From NCBI RefSeq assembly GCF_004342485.1, contig NZ_SMBU01000024.1, forward strand, positions 23,939 to 87,938: a DNA stretch of 64,000 nt, written 5' to 3'. A program made the translations under genes and the position numbers. Shown piece by piece: positions 37,540 through 46,532 of this stretch. Within the stretch, counting starts at the first letter, position 1. Each line of letters starts with the position of its first letter. The DNA comes from Roseateles saccharophilus. Its GTDB lineage: Bacteria; Pseudomonadota; Gammaproteobacteria; Burkholderiales; Burkholderiaceae_C. The notes under the pieces are model-generated. The model made no database searches and had not been told where the DNA came from. It saw only the letters and a list, made by a program, of their open reading frames with translations.

Positions 37540-39462
37540 ATGGACGTCATCAGCCATTTCGCAGCGCGCTACGAGCGCAGCAAGGTCGAGGAGCTCTCGC
37601 TGGAGGACTACCTCGCGGAGTGCAAGAGAAACCCGCTGGCCTATGCGACGGCCGCCGAGCGCATGCTGCAAGCCATCGGCGAGCCGCAGATGCTGGACAC
37701 GCGCAACGACCCTCGGCTGTCGCGCCTGTTCGCCAACAAGACGATCAAGATCTACCCGGCCTTCGCCGAGTTCTACGGCCTGGAAGAAGCCATCGAGCAG
37801 GTGGTGTCCTACTTCAGGCACGCGGCGCAGGGCCTGGAGGAAAAGAAGCAGATCCTCTACCTGCTGGGCCCCGTCGGCGGCGGCAAGAGCTCGATCGCCG
37901 AGCGGCTGAAGACCCTGATGGAGCAGGTGCCCTTCTATTCGCTGGCCGGCTCGCCGGTGAACGAAAGCCCGCTCGGCCTCTTCGACCTCGTCGAGGACGG
38001 CCCGCTGCTGGAGCGCGACTACGGCATCCCGCGCCGCTACCTGAACCGCATCCTGTCGCCCTGGGCCGTCAAGCGCCTGGACGAGTTCGGCGGCGACATC
38101 CGCAAGTTCAAGGTCGTGAAGCGCTACCCCAGCGTGCTCAAGCAGATCGGCGTGGCCAAGACCGAGCCGGGCGACGAGAACAACCAGGACATCTCCAGCC
38201 TGGTCGGCAAGGTCGACATCCGCAAGCTCGAGACCTATGCCCAGGACGACCCCGATGCCTACAGCTACTCGGGCGGCCTGTGCCTGGCCAACCAGGGCCT
38301 GCTGGAATTCGTCGAGATGTTCAAGGCGCCCATCAAGGTGCTGCACCCGCTGCTGACCGCCACGCAGGAGAGCAACTACAAGGGCACCGAGGGCTTCGGC
38401 GCCATCCCCTTCGACGGCATCGTGCTGGCGCACAGCAACGAGAGCGAGTGGAAGACCTTCCGCAACAACAAGAACAACGAGGCCTTCCTCGACCGCGTCT
38501 ACATCGTCAAGGTGCCCTACTGCCTGCGCGTCAGCGAAGAGGTCAAGATCTACGAGAAGCTGATCCGCGGCTCGTCGCTGGCCGAGGCCAAGTGCGCCCC
38601 GGGTACGCTGAAGATGATGAGCCAGTTCGCGGTGCTGACGCGCCTGAAGGAGCCCGAGAACTCGTCGCTGTATTCCAAGATGCAGATCTACGACGGCGAG
38701 AACCTGAAGGACACCGACCCGCGCGCCAAGAGCTACCAGGAGTACCGCGACTACGCCGGCATCGACGAGGGCATGAGCGGCATCAGCACGCGCTTCGCCT
38801 ACAAGATCCTGTCCAAGGTCTTCAACTTCGACCCCGCCGAAGTGGCCGCCAACCCGGTGCACCTGATGTATGTGCTGGAGCAGCAGATCGAGCGCGAGCA
38901 GTTCCCGAAGGAGCTGGAGGAGAAGTACGTCGGCTTCATCAAGGAGCAGCTGTCGCCGCGCTATGCCGAGTTCATCGGCAAGGAGATCCAGACCGCCTAC
39001 CTGGAGAGCTACAGCGAGTACGGCCAGAACATCTTCGACCGCTATGTGATCTATGCCGACTACTGGATTCAGGACCAGGAGTACCGCGACACCGACACCG
39101 GCGAGGTCTTCGACCGCTCGGCGCTGAACGCCGAGCTCGAGAAGATCGAGAAGCCCGCGGGCATCTCCAACCCCAAGGACTTCCGCAACGAGATCGTCAA
39201 CTTCGTGCTGCGGGCGCGTGCCAACAACAACGGCAAGAACCCGAACTGGACCAGCTACGAGAAGCTGCGCACCGTCATCGAGAAGAAGATGTTCTCCAAC
39301 ACCGAGGAGCTGCTGCCCGTCATCAGCTTCAACGCCAAGGCCAGCGCCGAGGACGCCAAGAAGCACGAGAACTTCGTGCAGCGCATGGTGGACAAGGGCT
39401 ACACGGCCAAGCAGGTGCGGCTGCTGTGCGAGTGGTATCTGAGGGTGCGCAAGTCCAGCTGA
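37540..39462 (+). CDS. yeaG: PrkA-family serine protein kinase (YeaG)
   Basis: 640 residues from MDVISHFAARYER (37540); AGGAG lies 6 bases upstream, so this ATG is preferred to the GTG at 37513. The AAA-type Walker A motif GPVGGGKSS is near residue 115, followed by the PrkA C-terminal kinase-like domain. Length matches E. coli YeaG (644). Followed by yeaH (15-bp gap) and spoVR (overlap), the classic three-gene stress cluster induced in nitrogen starvation or stationary phase in other bacteria. Confidence 0.95.
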   Translation: MDVISHFAARYERSKVEELSLEDYLAECKRNPLAYATAAERMLQAIGEPQMLDTRNDPRLSRLFANKTIKIYPAFAEFYGLEEAIEQVVSYFRHAAQGLEEKKQILYLLGPVGGGKSSIAERLKTLMEQVPFYSLAGSPVNESPLGLFDLVEDGPLLERDYGIPRRYLNRILSPWAVKRLDEFGGDIRKFKVVKRYPSVLKQIGVAKTEPGDENNQDISSLVGKVDIRKLETYAQDDPDAYSYSGGLCLANQGLLEFVEMFKAPIKVLHPLLTATQESNYKGTEGFGAIPFDGIVLAHSNESEWKTFRNNKNNEAFLDRVYIVKVPYCLRVSEEVKIYEKLIRGSSLAEAKCAPGTLKMMSQFAVLTRLKEPENSSLYSKMQIYDGENLKDTDPRAKSYQEYRDYAGIDEGMSGISTRFAYKILSKVFNFDPAEVAANPVHLMYVLEQQIEREQFPKELEEKYVGFIKEQLSPRYAEFIGKEIQTAYLESYSEYGQNIFDRYVIYADYWIQDQEYRDTDTGEVFDRSALNAELEKIEKPAGISNPKDFRNEIVNFVLRARANNNGKNPNWTSYEKLRTVIEKKMFSNTEELLPVISFNAKASAEDAKKHENFVQRMVDKGYTAKQVRLLCEWYLRVRKSS

Positions 39463-39477
39463 GAAAGCAGGCTCTCG

Positions 39478-40758
39478 ATGTCCCTTCAACAGATCATCGA
39501 TAGACGGCTGTCGGGCAAGAACAAGTCCATCGGCAACCGCGAGCGCTTCCTGCGCCGCCACAAGGAGCAGATCCGCGAGGCGGTAAAGCGCGCGGTGGAC
39601 GGCCGCGGCATCCGCGACATGGAGCGCGGCGAGGACGTGCACATCCCGAAGAAGGATCTCAGCGAGCCCGTCTTCGGCCACGGCGATGGCGGCGTGCGCG
39701 AGGTCGTGCGGCCGGGCAACCAGGAGTATGTGAAGGGCGACCGCATCGCCAAGCCCAAGGGCGGCCAGGGCGGCGGCAGCGGCGGTGGCCAGGCCAGCGA
39801 CCAGGGCGAGGGTGAGGACGACTTCGTCTTCCACCTCAGCAAGGAAGAGTTCATGCAGGTCTTCTTCGAGGACCTGGCCCTGCCCAACCTCGCCCGCACC
39901 TCGCTGGCCGACACGCCCGAATGGCGCAGCCAGCGTGCCGGCTTCGTCTCCGACGGCACGCCCACCAACCTGCACGTCGTGCGCTCGATGCGCGGCGCCC
40001 TGGGCCGGCGCATCGCGCTGGGCATGGACAAGAGGCGCGAACTGCACGAGCTCGAAGCCCGCGAGCAGGAGCTGCTGAAGGAAGACCGCCCCGAGACCCC
40101 GCGCCTGCTCGCCGAGACGCGCGAGCGCATCGCACTGCTGCGCCAGCGCATCGAGGCCATCCCCTTCCTCGATCCCATCGACCTGCGCTTCCGTGCCCGG
40201 GTGCGCATCCCGGTGCCGACGACGCGCGCCGTGATGTTCTGCCTGATGGACGTGTCCGGCTCCATGGACGAAGGCCGCAAGGACCTGGCCAAGCGCTTCT
40301 TCATCCTGCTCTACCTCTTCCTCACGCGGCACTACGAGAAGATCGACGTCGTCTTCATCCGCCACCACACCCAGGCCCAGGAGGTGGACGAGCAGAACTT
40401 CTTCCACGCCACGGAGACCGGCGGCACCGTCGTGTCCAGCGCCCTCGTGCTGATGGAGCAGATCATCCGCGAGCGCTACTCGCCGACCGAGTGGAACATC
40501 TACGGTGCCCAGGCCAGCGACGGCGACAACTGGCACCACGACAGCGGCCGCTGCCGCGAGCTGCTTGCGACCAAGATCCTGCCGCTGTGCCGCTACTTCG
40601 CCTATGTGCAGGTCGCCGAACCCGAGCAGAACCTCTGGGAGGAATACCAGAAGCTCAGCGAGGAGGTCGGCCACTTCGCGATGCGCAAGGCCGTCGAGGC
40701 CTCCGAGATCTACCCGGTCTTCCGCGAGCTGTTCAAGAAGGAAGGGGCTTCGACATGA
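39478..40758 (+). CDS. yeaH: YeaH/YhbH family protein (UPF0229)
   Basis: 426 residues. A basic N-terminus (IIDRRLSGKNKSIGNRERFL) and a Gly-rich linker (about residues 95-110) lead to a von Willebrand A-type domain with the MIDAS-like motif LMDVSGSMDE near residue 255. It ends in helices (ASEIYPVFRELFKKEG). The vWA fold plus an upstream AAA-type kinase mirrors ATPase-vWA partner systems. The stop overlaps the spoVR start (ATGA). Confidence 0.94.
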   Translation: MSLQQIIDRRLSGKNKSIGNRERFLRRHKEQIREAVKRAVDGRGIRDMERGEDVHIPKKDLSEPVFGHGDGGVREVVRPGNQEYVKGDRIAKPKGGQGGGSGGGQASDQGEGEDDFVFHLSKEEFMQVFFEDLALPNLARTSLADTPEWRSQRAGFVSDGTPTNLHVVRSMRGALGRRIALGMDKRRELHELEAREQELLKEDRPETPRLLAETRERIALLRQRIEAIPFLDPIDLRFRARVRIPVPTTRAVMFCLMDVSGSMDEGRKDLAKRFFILLYLFLTRHYEKIDVVFIRHHTQAQEVDEQNFFHATETGGTVVSSALVLMEQIIRERYSPTEWNIYGAQASDGDNWHHDSGRCRELLATKILPLCRYFAYVQVAEPEQNLWEEYQKLSEEVGHFAMRKAVEASEIYPVFRELFKKEGAST

Positions 40759-42356
40759 GCTGCAAGGAGGACCGCCGTCATCCCGAACGCGCTGCGGTGC
40801 CGCCCAGTGGCACGGTCGAGCGCCGCCAGCGCCAGCCGCTGCAGCGCATGAAGCCGCTGCTGCAGCGCCCGAGCCAGCCCCTGCCCTCGCCCAACGACTG
40901 GAGCTTCGAGCTCATCGACGAGTACCACGAGGTCATCAAGCAAACGGCCGAGCGCTTCGGCCTGGACACCTATGCCAACCAGCTCGAGGTCATCACCGCC
41001 GAGCAGATGATGGACGCCTACGCCTCGGTCGGCATGCCGGTGAACTACCGCCACTGGAGCTATGGCAAGGAGTTCATCGCCACCGAGCGCAGCTACAAGC
41101 GCGGCCAGATGGGCCTGGCCTACGAGATCGTCATCAACTCCGACCCCTGCATCGCCTACCTGATGGAGGAGAACACGCTGGCCATGCAGGCCCTCGTGAT
41201 CGCCCACGCCTGCTACGGGCACAACAGCTTCTTCAAGGGCAACTACCTGTTCCGCATGTGGACGGACGCGTCCTCCATCATCGACTACCTGGTCTACGCG
41301 AAGAACTTCGTCGCCGACTGCGAGGAGCGCCACGGCCTGGACGCCGTCGAGGCCCTGCTGGACAGCTGCCACGCGCTGATGAACCATGGCGTGGACCGCT
41401 ACCGCCGCCCGGCCAAGCTGTCGCTGGCCGAAGAGCGCGCGCGCCTGAAGGACCGCGAGCACCACGCGCAGCTGCAGATCAACGACCTCTGGCGCACGCT
41501 GCCCAAGAAGCCCGACCGCCCCGACGAAGCCGCCGAGAGCCGCCGCTTCCCCGACGAGCCGCAGGAGAACATCCTCTACTTCATCGAGAAGAACGCGCCG
41601 CTGCTGGAGCCCTGGCAGCGCGAAATCGTGCGCATCGTGCGCAAGATCGCGCAGTACTTCTACCCGCAACGCCAGACCCAGGTCATGAACGAGGGCTGGG
41701 CCACCTTCTGGCACCACCGCCTGCTCAACCAGATGTACGACGACGGCTATCTGTCGGACGGCATGATGATCGAGTGGCTCAAGTCCCACACCAACGTCAT
41801 CTACCAGCACCCGGGCGCCAACCTCAACCCCTATGCGCTGGGCTTTGCGATGTACACCGACATCAAGCGCATCTGCGAGGCCCCGACCGACGAAGACCGC
41901 GCCTGGTTCCCCGACATCGCCGGCTGCGACTGGCTGCCCACGCTGGACCACGCGATGCGCAACTTCAAGGACGAGAGCTTCATCGGCCAGTACCTGAGCC
42001 CGAAGATCATGCGCGACTTCCGCCTCTTCGCCATCCTCGACGACGAGACCAAGGCCGAGTACGAGATCTCGGCCATCCACGACGAAGGCGGCTACCGCCA
42101 CCTGCGCCAGGCGCTCTCGAGGCAGTACGACCTGTCCACGCGCGAGCCCAACATCCAGGTCTGGAACGTGAACCTGCGCGGCGACCGCTCCCTCACGCTG
42201 CGCCATGTCCAGCACCTGAACCGCCCGCTGCACGACAGCGCACAGGAAGTGCTGAAGCACGTCGGCCGGCTCTGGGGCTTTGCTGTCAACCTAGAAAGCG
42301 TGAACAGCCGCGGCGACGTGACGCGGCGCTGGAACGTGCCGGCCCAGCAGGCCTGA
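40755..42356 (+). CDS. spoVR: SpoVR family protein
   Basis: 533 residues from MSCKEDRRHPERA; MKPLLQRPSQPL (40849) is an alternative start nearer the conserved region. Family segments are clear: WSFELIDEYHEVIK, MPVNYRHWSYGKEF, AHACYGHNSFFK and TQVMNEGWATFWHH, giving several His/Glu residues in metal-like positions. SpoVR was named from Bacillus spore-cortex work; in proteobacteria it accompanies YeaG and YeaH with unknown biochemistry. A strong hairpin overlaps its stop codon. Confidence 0.95.
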   Translation: MSCKEDRRHPERAAVPPSGTVERRQRQPLQRMKPLLQRPSQPLPSPNDWSFELIDEYHEVIKQTAERFGLDTYANQLEVITAEQMMDAYASVGMPVNYRHWSYGKEFIATERSYKRGQMGLAYEIVINSDPCIAYLMEENTLAMQALVIAHACYGHNSFFKGNYLFRMWTDASSIIDYLVYAKNFVADCEERHGLDAVEALLDSCHALMNHGVDRYRRPAKLSLAEERARLKDREHHAQLQINDLWRTLPKKPDRPDEAAESRRFPDEPQENILYFIEKNAPLLEPWQREIVRIVRKIAQYFYPQRQTQVMNEGWATFWHHRLLNQMYDDGYLSDGMMIEWLKSHTNVIYQHPGANLNPYALGFAMYTDIKRICEAPTDEDRAWFPDIAGCDWLPTLDHAMRNFKDESFIGQYLSPKIMRDFRLFAILDDETKAEYEISAIHDEGGYRHLRQALSRQYDLSTREPNIQVWNVNLRGDRSLTLRHVQHLNRPLHDSAQEVLKHVGRLWGFAVNLESVNSRGDVTRRWNVPAQQA

Positions 42357-42394
42357 GCGCCTTGGCTGCGCTCAGGCGCAAGCCAAGGGCTCAG
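42353..42394. terminator. long hairpin between convergent spoVR and yeaQ
   Basis: Nested pairs CTGAGC/GCTCAG, CCTTGGCT/AGCCAAGG and GCGC/GCGC around a TCAG loop, with single-base bulges, form an 18-bp stem that includes the spoVR stop codon and touches the yeaQ stop. No long T-run follows, but position suggests a bidirectional transcript end. Confidence 0.65.
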
Positions 42395-42645
42395 TGCCCG
42401 AAATGATTCCAGGCATAGAGCAGGATCAGCGCACCGACGACCGACAGGATGAGGCCCGCCGGATGCACGAGGGCGCCGTCCGCCGGCTTGCTGAACAGGC
42501 GCGCGATGAAGCCGCCGACGAAGGAGCCCGCGATGCCCAGCACGCCGGTCATCAGGATGCCCAGATGTTCGGAGCCCGGCATGATGAAGCGGGCGATCGC
42601 GCCAACGACGATGCCGACGATGAACATCCACAGGTAATGCAGCAT
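42391..42645 (-). CDS. GlsB/YeaQ/YmgE family stress-associated membrane protein
   Basis: 84 residues with three hydrophobic segments and the glycine-rich motif IVVGAIARFIMPG ... GVLGIAGSFVGGFIARLF that defines this (transglycosylase-associated) family. Usual length. Family members rise in stationary phase and acid stress, which fits the neighbouring YeaG-YeaH-SpoVR set, although it is on the other strand. Confidence 0.9.
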   Translation of the reverse strand: MLHYLWMFIVGIVVGAIARFIMPGSEHLGILMTGVLGIAGSFVGGFIARLFSKPADGALVHPAGLILSVVGALILLYAWNHFGH

Positions 42646-42761
42646 GGAAACCTCTCGTTCCTAGGGTTGCAGGGAGAAAGCTCGACAGGCGCCGCGCCGA
42701 TCGTGTGGGCGCGGCCGGCCGATCTTAGGCAGGCCCGGCCGGCCGGCACCGAGGCGAATCC

Positions 42762-43448
42762 CTAGAGCCCTTCCAGCATCGGCCGGCCGACGGGCGTCAG
42801 CGCCAGCTCGCGCGACGCGGCGCTGCGACGCAGCCAGCCCTTGTCCACCATCGCCTCCAGCCATGCCACCGCCAGCGGTCCCGCGAAATGGTCGCGGCGT
42901 TCGGACCAGTCCACGCAGTCATAGAGCGCGCGGCCCGTCGCCGCGAAGCCGGCTGGCATCAGCGCCGCCAGGCCTTCCCGGCCTTCTTCGCTCAGTTCGT
43001 AGCGGCCATCCGGCGCGGCCCTGACCCAGCCCCTGGCCAGCAGGGCCTCCCGCCAGCGCACACCCAGCTCGCCGGCCAGGTGGCCGTAGCAGCTGCGTGC
43101 ATGGCGCAGACCCCGCATCTCGGGCCGCTGCCAGCGCTTCAGGTCGGGCGCAGGCTCGTCGGCGCCGTCGCGGCGGTCCGCCACGCGCAGCAGCGCCTCC
43201 AGCGCATGGGCCACGTCGCCGTCGGCCAGGCCGAAATAGCGATGCCGCCCCTGCGGCCGCACGCGCGCCAGGCCCTCGTCGACGAGCAGCTTCAGGTGGG
43301 CGGACATCGTTGCCGCGCCGACGCCCGCGTGCGTGGCCAGCTCGCCCGCCGTGTGCAGGCGACCGTCCAGCAGCCGGGCCAGCGTGCGTGCCCGCGTCGG
43401 GTCGGCGATGGCGCTGGCGATGCGGGCCAGGCGCGGCTCCGCGCTCAC
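42762..43448 (-). CDS. ArsR-family winged-helix regulator
   Basis: 228 residues starting at GTG (43448), which overlaps the stop of the upstream monooxygenase gene (GTGA). The ArsR helix-turn-helix is in the first 90 residues (IASAIADPTRARTLARLL ... GELATHAGVGAATMSAHLKLL). The long C-terminal half ends GRPMLEGL and is shared by the DNA-binding YczG-like subgroup; it has no obvious metal-binding Cys pair. As last gene of a three-gene operon it may autoregulate that operon. Confidence 0.88.
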   Translation of the reverse strand: MSAEPRLARIASAIADPTRARTLARLLDGRLHTAGELATHAGVGAATMSAHLKLLVDEGLARVRPQGRHRYFGLADGDVAHALEALLRVADRRDGADEPAPDLKRWQRPEMRGLRHARSCYGHLAGELGVRWREALLARGWVRAAPDGRYELSEEGREGLAALMPAGFAATGRALYDCVDWSERRDHFAGPLAVAWLEAMVDKGWLRRSAASRELALTPVGRPMLEGL

Positions 43449-43768
43449 TGCGGCACCTGCTCGCGCTCGTTGAGCCCGTAGTCGCGCACGACATGGGTCA
43501 CGCGCAGCCGGTAGTCGCGGAACAGCCCGCCGCGGCCCGCGGCCTGGGCCTCGCGGTGGCGTTCCATCTCGCGCCAGACGCGCACGGCCGCCTCGTCGCG
43601 CCAGAAGGACAGCGACAGCAGCTTGTCCGGCATGCTGAGGCTCTGGAAGCGCTCCACCGAGACGAAGCCGTCCATGCGCTCCAGCAGCGGCTTCAACGCG
43701 GCGGCATGGTCCAGATAGGCCTGCCGGCCTTCGGCCGTGGGCTCGACTTCGAAGATGACGGCGATCAT
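43445..43768 (-). CDS. antibiotic biosynthesis monooxygenase (ABM) domain protein
   Basis: 107 residues with the ferredoxin-like ABM pattern ([25 protein letters not shown] ... [10 protein letters not shown] in part; [16 protein letters not shown]). Usual length for a stand-alone ABM protein; these act as small oxygenases or unknown-function dimers. Joined to NIPSNAP (ATGA) and ArsR (GTGA) genes by overlaps. Confidence 0.88.
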   Translation of the reverse strand: MIAVIFEVEPTAEGRQAYLDHAAALKPLLERMDGFVSVERFQSLSMPDKLLSLSFWRDEAAVRVWREMERHREAQAAGRGGLFRDYRLRVTHVVRDYGLNEREQVPQ

Positions 43769-44073
43769 GGGCGCACATCCTCACAGAAAGTGCGCTCCTC
43801 GCGGCGGATGAAGCGCTGCGCCTGGGCGAACTCGAAATTGGCGCGTGCCTCCGGGTCGGCCTTCAGCCGCGCGCGGTAGGTCTCGTAGTCGGCCAGGGAG
43901 TCGAAGCCGACCAGGCCCCAGGCCTCGTCGTTCCTGCCCTCCCAGGGCAGCCAGTAGCCCAGCAGCCGGCCACCGAGGCGGGGAATGATGCGGCTCCAGT
44001 TCTCGGCATAGGTGCGGAAGGCCTCGCGCTGGAAGGGGTCCAGTTCGTAGCGGATGAAGCAGGTGATGGGCAT
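43765..44073 (-). CDS. NIPSNAP family protein
   Basis: 102 residues from [15 protein letters not shown] (44073). The dimeric alpha/beta barrel pattern and the ending [20 protein letters not shown] match NIPSNAP-type proteins. First gene of the operon with the ABM protein and ArsR regulator. The exact reaction is unknown. Confidence 0.85.
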   Translation of the reverse strand: MPITCFIRYELDPFQREAFRTYAENWSRIIPRLGGRLLGYWLPWEGRNDEAWGLVGFDSLADYETYRARLKADPEARANFEFAQAQRFIRREERTFCEDVRP

Positions 44074-44216
44074 GACGTGCTCGCGTTGACGGGGTGCGGC
44101 CAGTGTGGGCCGCATCGCCCCCTCGACATTTCGCCCTGCAACGAACTGTGACCGCCCGCCATCGCGGCCCGCCGGCCGCTATCCTCCCTGCGCCCTTTCC
44201 GCTTCCCTCTGCCGCC

Positions 44217-45356
44217 GTGCCTCAGCCCGCACCCCGCCCGTCAACCGCCCCCGTGCGCTGGGCGGACTGGCTGCTCGGGCGCGGCCAGGGCCGCGGCGCG
44301 GTCAAGCTGACGCTGCTGGCGCTGGCCGTCTACGCCCTGTTCGCCGTGAACGTGGCCGTGCAGGTGCACCTGGGCCTGATGCAGGCCGGCCCCGGCGCCT
44401 GGGTCAGCGGCCTCAGCCTCGCGGGCATCACGGCCTTCTACCTGCTGCTGCGCACGGGCCTGAGCCAGCAGCTCGGCGGCGACCCGTCGCTGACGCTGCC
44501 GCAGTCGGTCTTCGGCGTGCTGATCACGGCCTGGGGCTATGCCATCGACCCTGCACTGCGCGGCGCCATCATCGCCATCATGCTGCTCAACCTCGTCTGG
44601 GGCATGTTCGTGCTGTCGCAGCGCCAGGCCTTCGGGCTCTACCTGTTCGGGCTGGCGGCGCTGGGCGCGGCGATGGCCTGGGGCGCGGCCACCGACCCCG
44701 TGCGTTTTCCACCGGCCGTCGAGGCCCTGCACTTCAGCTTCGCGGCCATCCTGATGACGGCGGTGTCGGTGCTGTCGGTCAACATGGCGCGGCTGCGCGC
44801 CAAGCTGGGCGCGCGCACGGCCGATCTGCATGCGGCACTGGAGCGCATCCAGTACCTGGCCCATCACGACGAGCTGACCCGCATCAGCAACCGCCGCCAC
44901 CTCAGCGAGCGCCTGGCCGCCGAGCAGCTCAACCAGCGCCAGAGCGGCCAGACGATGAGCCTGGTGCTGATCGACATCGACCACTTCAAGGCCGTCAACG
45001 ACCTGCACGGCCACGCCGCCGGCGACGCGGTGCTGCGCCATTTCGCGACGGCGCTGCAGTCCGCCCTGCGCAGCACGGACTTCGCCGGGCGCTGGGGTGG
45101 CGAGGAGTTCCTCGTCGTCACGCCCCAGGCCAGCGCCGACACGGCCGCCGCCCTGGTCGATCGGCTGCGCGCGGCGCTGGCGGTGACGTCCTTCGACAGC
45201 CTCGTGCCGGGCCTGCGCATCACCTTCTCCGCGGGCGTGGCCGAGTGCGCGCCGGGCGAGGACCTTCACCTGGCCATCGACCGGGCCGACCGCGCGCTCT
45301 ACCGGGCCAAGCTGGCGGGGCGCGACCGCACGGTCAGCGAGTTCGCGCCGCTGTGA
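44217..45356 (+). CDS. membrane-bound diguanylate cyclase (GGDEF)
   Basis: 379 residues from a GTG start (44217). Five to six membrane helices cover about residues 25-200 (a MASE-like sensor), then a GGDEF domain. The active site is GGEEF, preceded at the correct distance by an inhibitory-site RSTD, so product feedback by c-di-GMP is expected. The DELTRISNRRHL lead-in is standard. Should synthesise c-di-GMP at the inner membrane. Stands alone. Confidence 0.92.
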   Translation: MPQPAPRPSTAPVRWADWLLGRGQGRGAVKLTLLALAVYALFAVNVAVQVHLGLMQAGPGAWVSGLSLAGITAFYLLLRTGLSQQLGGDPSLTLPQSVFGVLITAWGYAIDPALRGAIIAIMLLNLVWGMFVLSQRQAFGLYLFGLAALGAAMAWGAATDPVRFPPAVEALHFSFAAILMTAVSVLSVNMARLRAKLGARTADLHAALERIQYLAHHDELTRISNRRHLSERLAAEQLNQRQSGQTMSLVLIDIDHFKAVNDLHGHAAGDAVLRHFATALQSALRSTDFAGRWGGEEFLVVTPQASADTAAALVDRLRAALAVTSFDSLVPGLRITFSAGVAECAPGEDLHLAIDRADRALYRAKLAGRDRTVSEFAPL

Positions 45357-45478
45357 ATGACGCCCCTCGCCGAGTCTCGGCCCGCTGGAGCCGGCCACAA
45401 GCCGGGCCGTAGGCTCCCCGGTAGCGCAGATAGGCCAGGCGCCGGCCTGTTCCAGATTGCGCCACCGCGATCACGGCC

Positions 45479-46348
45479 TCAAGCCCAGGCCTTCACGATC
45501 AGGCGCATCGCGTCGGCATGCACCTCGGACAGCTCGTCCGTCGCTGCGCGCGAGTCCGACTGCAGCGCGGCGATGACCCAGGGTCCGCGGCCATCCGGCG
45601 GGTAGACCAGGGCCACGTCATTGATGGCGCCGCGCTTGCCCGTGCCGGTCTTGTCGAGCACGCGCCAGCCCTCGGGAACGCCGGCGCGCAGCCGGGCCAG
45701 GCCGGTGCGCGAGGCCTGCAGGTCGGCCCGCAGGCGTGCCTGGCTGTCGCGCGCGAGGCCCTCGCCAACCAGCAGACGCTGCAGCGTCTTCGCGAACGCG
45801 CGCGGCGTGCTGGTGTCGCGCGGGTCGCCGGGCGAGTTCTCGTTGAGCTCGGTCTCATGGCGGTCCAGCCGCGTGACCTCGTCGCCCTGCTCGCGCAGCC
45901 ACGTCGTGAAGCCCACCGGCGTGTCGCAGCAGTGGCGCAGCAGCAGGTTGGCGCAGGGGTTGTCGCTCTCGACGAGGATGCCCGTCACCAGCTCGGCCAG
46001 CGTCGCGCTGCCCCTGGGCAGCAGCCGGTCGAAAACCGGCGAATACGGTACCCGGTCGCTCTTGTGCAGTGCGATCTCGTCGCGCCACTGCCAGCGCCCG
46101 CGCTCCACGCCCTGGGCCACGCGCGCGGCCAGCAGGATCTTGAAGGTCGAGCAGGTCGCGAAGCGCTCGTCGGCCCGGTGGGCCAGCGTGCGGCCGCTGC
46201 CGGTGTCGATGGCGAAGAGGCCCAGCCGCCCCTGCACGCGGCGTTCGAGCGCGGCGAAGTCGGGACCGGCGGCGGCAGCGGAGAAGCCGGGCAGCGGCGC
46301 GAGCGCCAGGCCAGCAAGAAGGAGGGGGCGGCGTTGCATGCGCCGCAT
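45479..46348 (-). CDS. class A beta-lactamase
   Basis: 289 residues; signal peptide LLLAGLALAPLPGFSAAAA. All class A motifs are present: STFK (nucleophile near residue 67), SDN in VESDNPC, the omega-loop Glu in RHETELNEN, and KTG in DKTGTGKRG. A Cys precedes the STFK, but the residue after KTGT is Gly, so the Cys pair of class A carbapenemases is not complete. Probably an intrinsic chromosomal enzyme; no LysR regulator gene is adjacent. The start may be 46348 or the ATG at 46339. Confidence 0.93.
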   Translation of the reverse strand: MRRMQRRPLLLAGLALAPLPGFSAAAAGPDFAALERRVQGRLGLFAIDTGSGRTLAHRADERFATCSTFKILLAARVAQGVERGRWQWRDEIALHKSDRVPYSPVFDRLLPRGSATLAELVTGILVESDNPCANLLLRHCCDTPVGFTTWLREQGDEVTRLDRHETELNENSPGDPRDTSTPRAFAKTLQRLLVGEGLARDSQARLRADLQASRTGLARLRAGVPEGWRVLDKTGTGKRGAINDVALVYPPDGRGPWVIAALQSDSRAATDELSEVHADAMRLIVKAWA

Positions 46349-46532
46349 TCTGATGCGGCCCGTCCCGGCGCCGGTGCGCGCGCACCAAGCTCGCCCGTCC
46401 GAAAGCTGACTGGTCCGTCAGACTTGCGCAACACCCCCCGAACTGACATCCGCCAGCCAGGGGTGCCGCTCCCACAATCGCCGCCGCTGGCCCTGCCGTT
46501 GGGGCCGTTTCCATTTTTGGAGTCGTCGTCCG

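Noticed and set aside
37468..40674. Long minus-strand open frame (over 1,000 codons) opposite yeaG and yeaH
   Set aside because: Antisense shadow of two well-conserved genes; the composition is non-protein-like.
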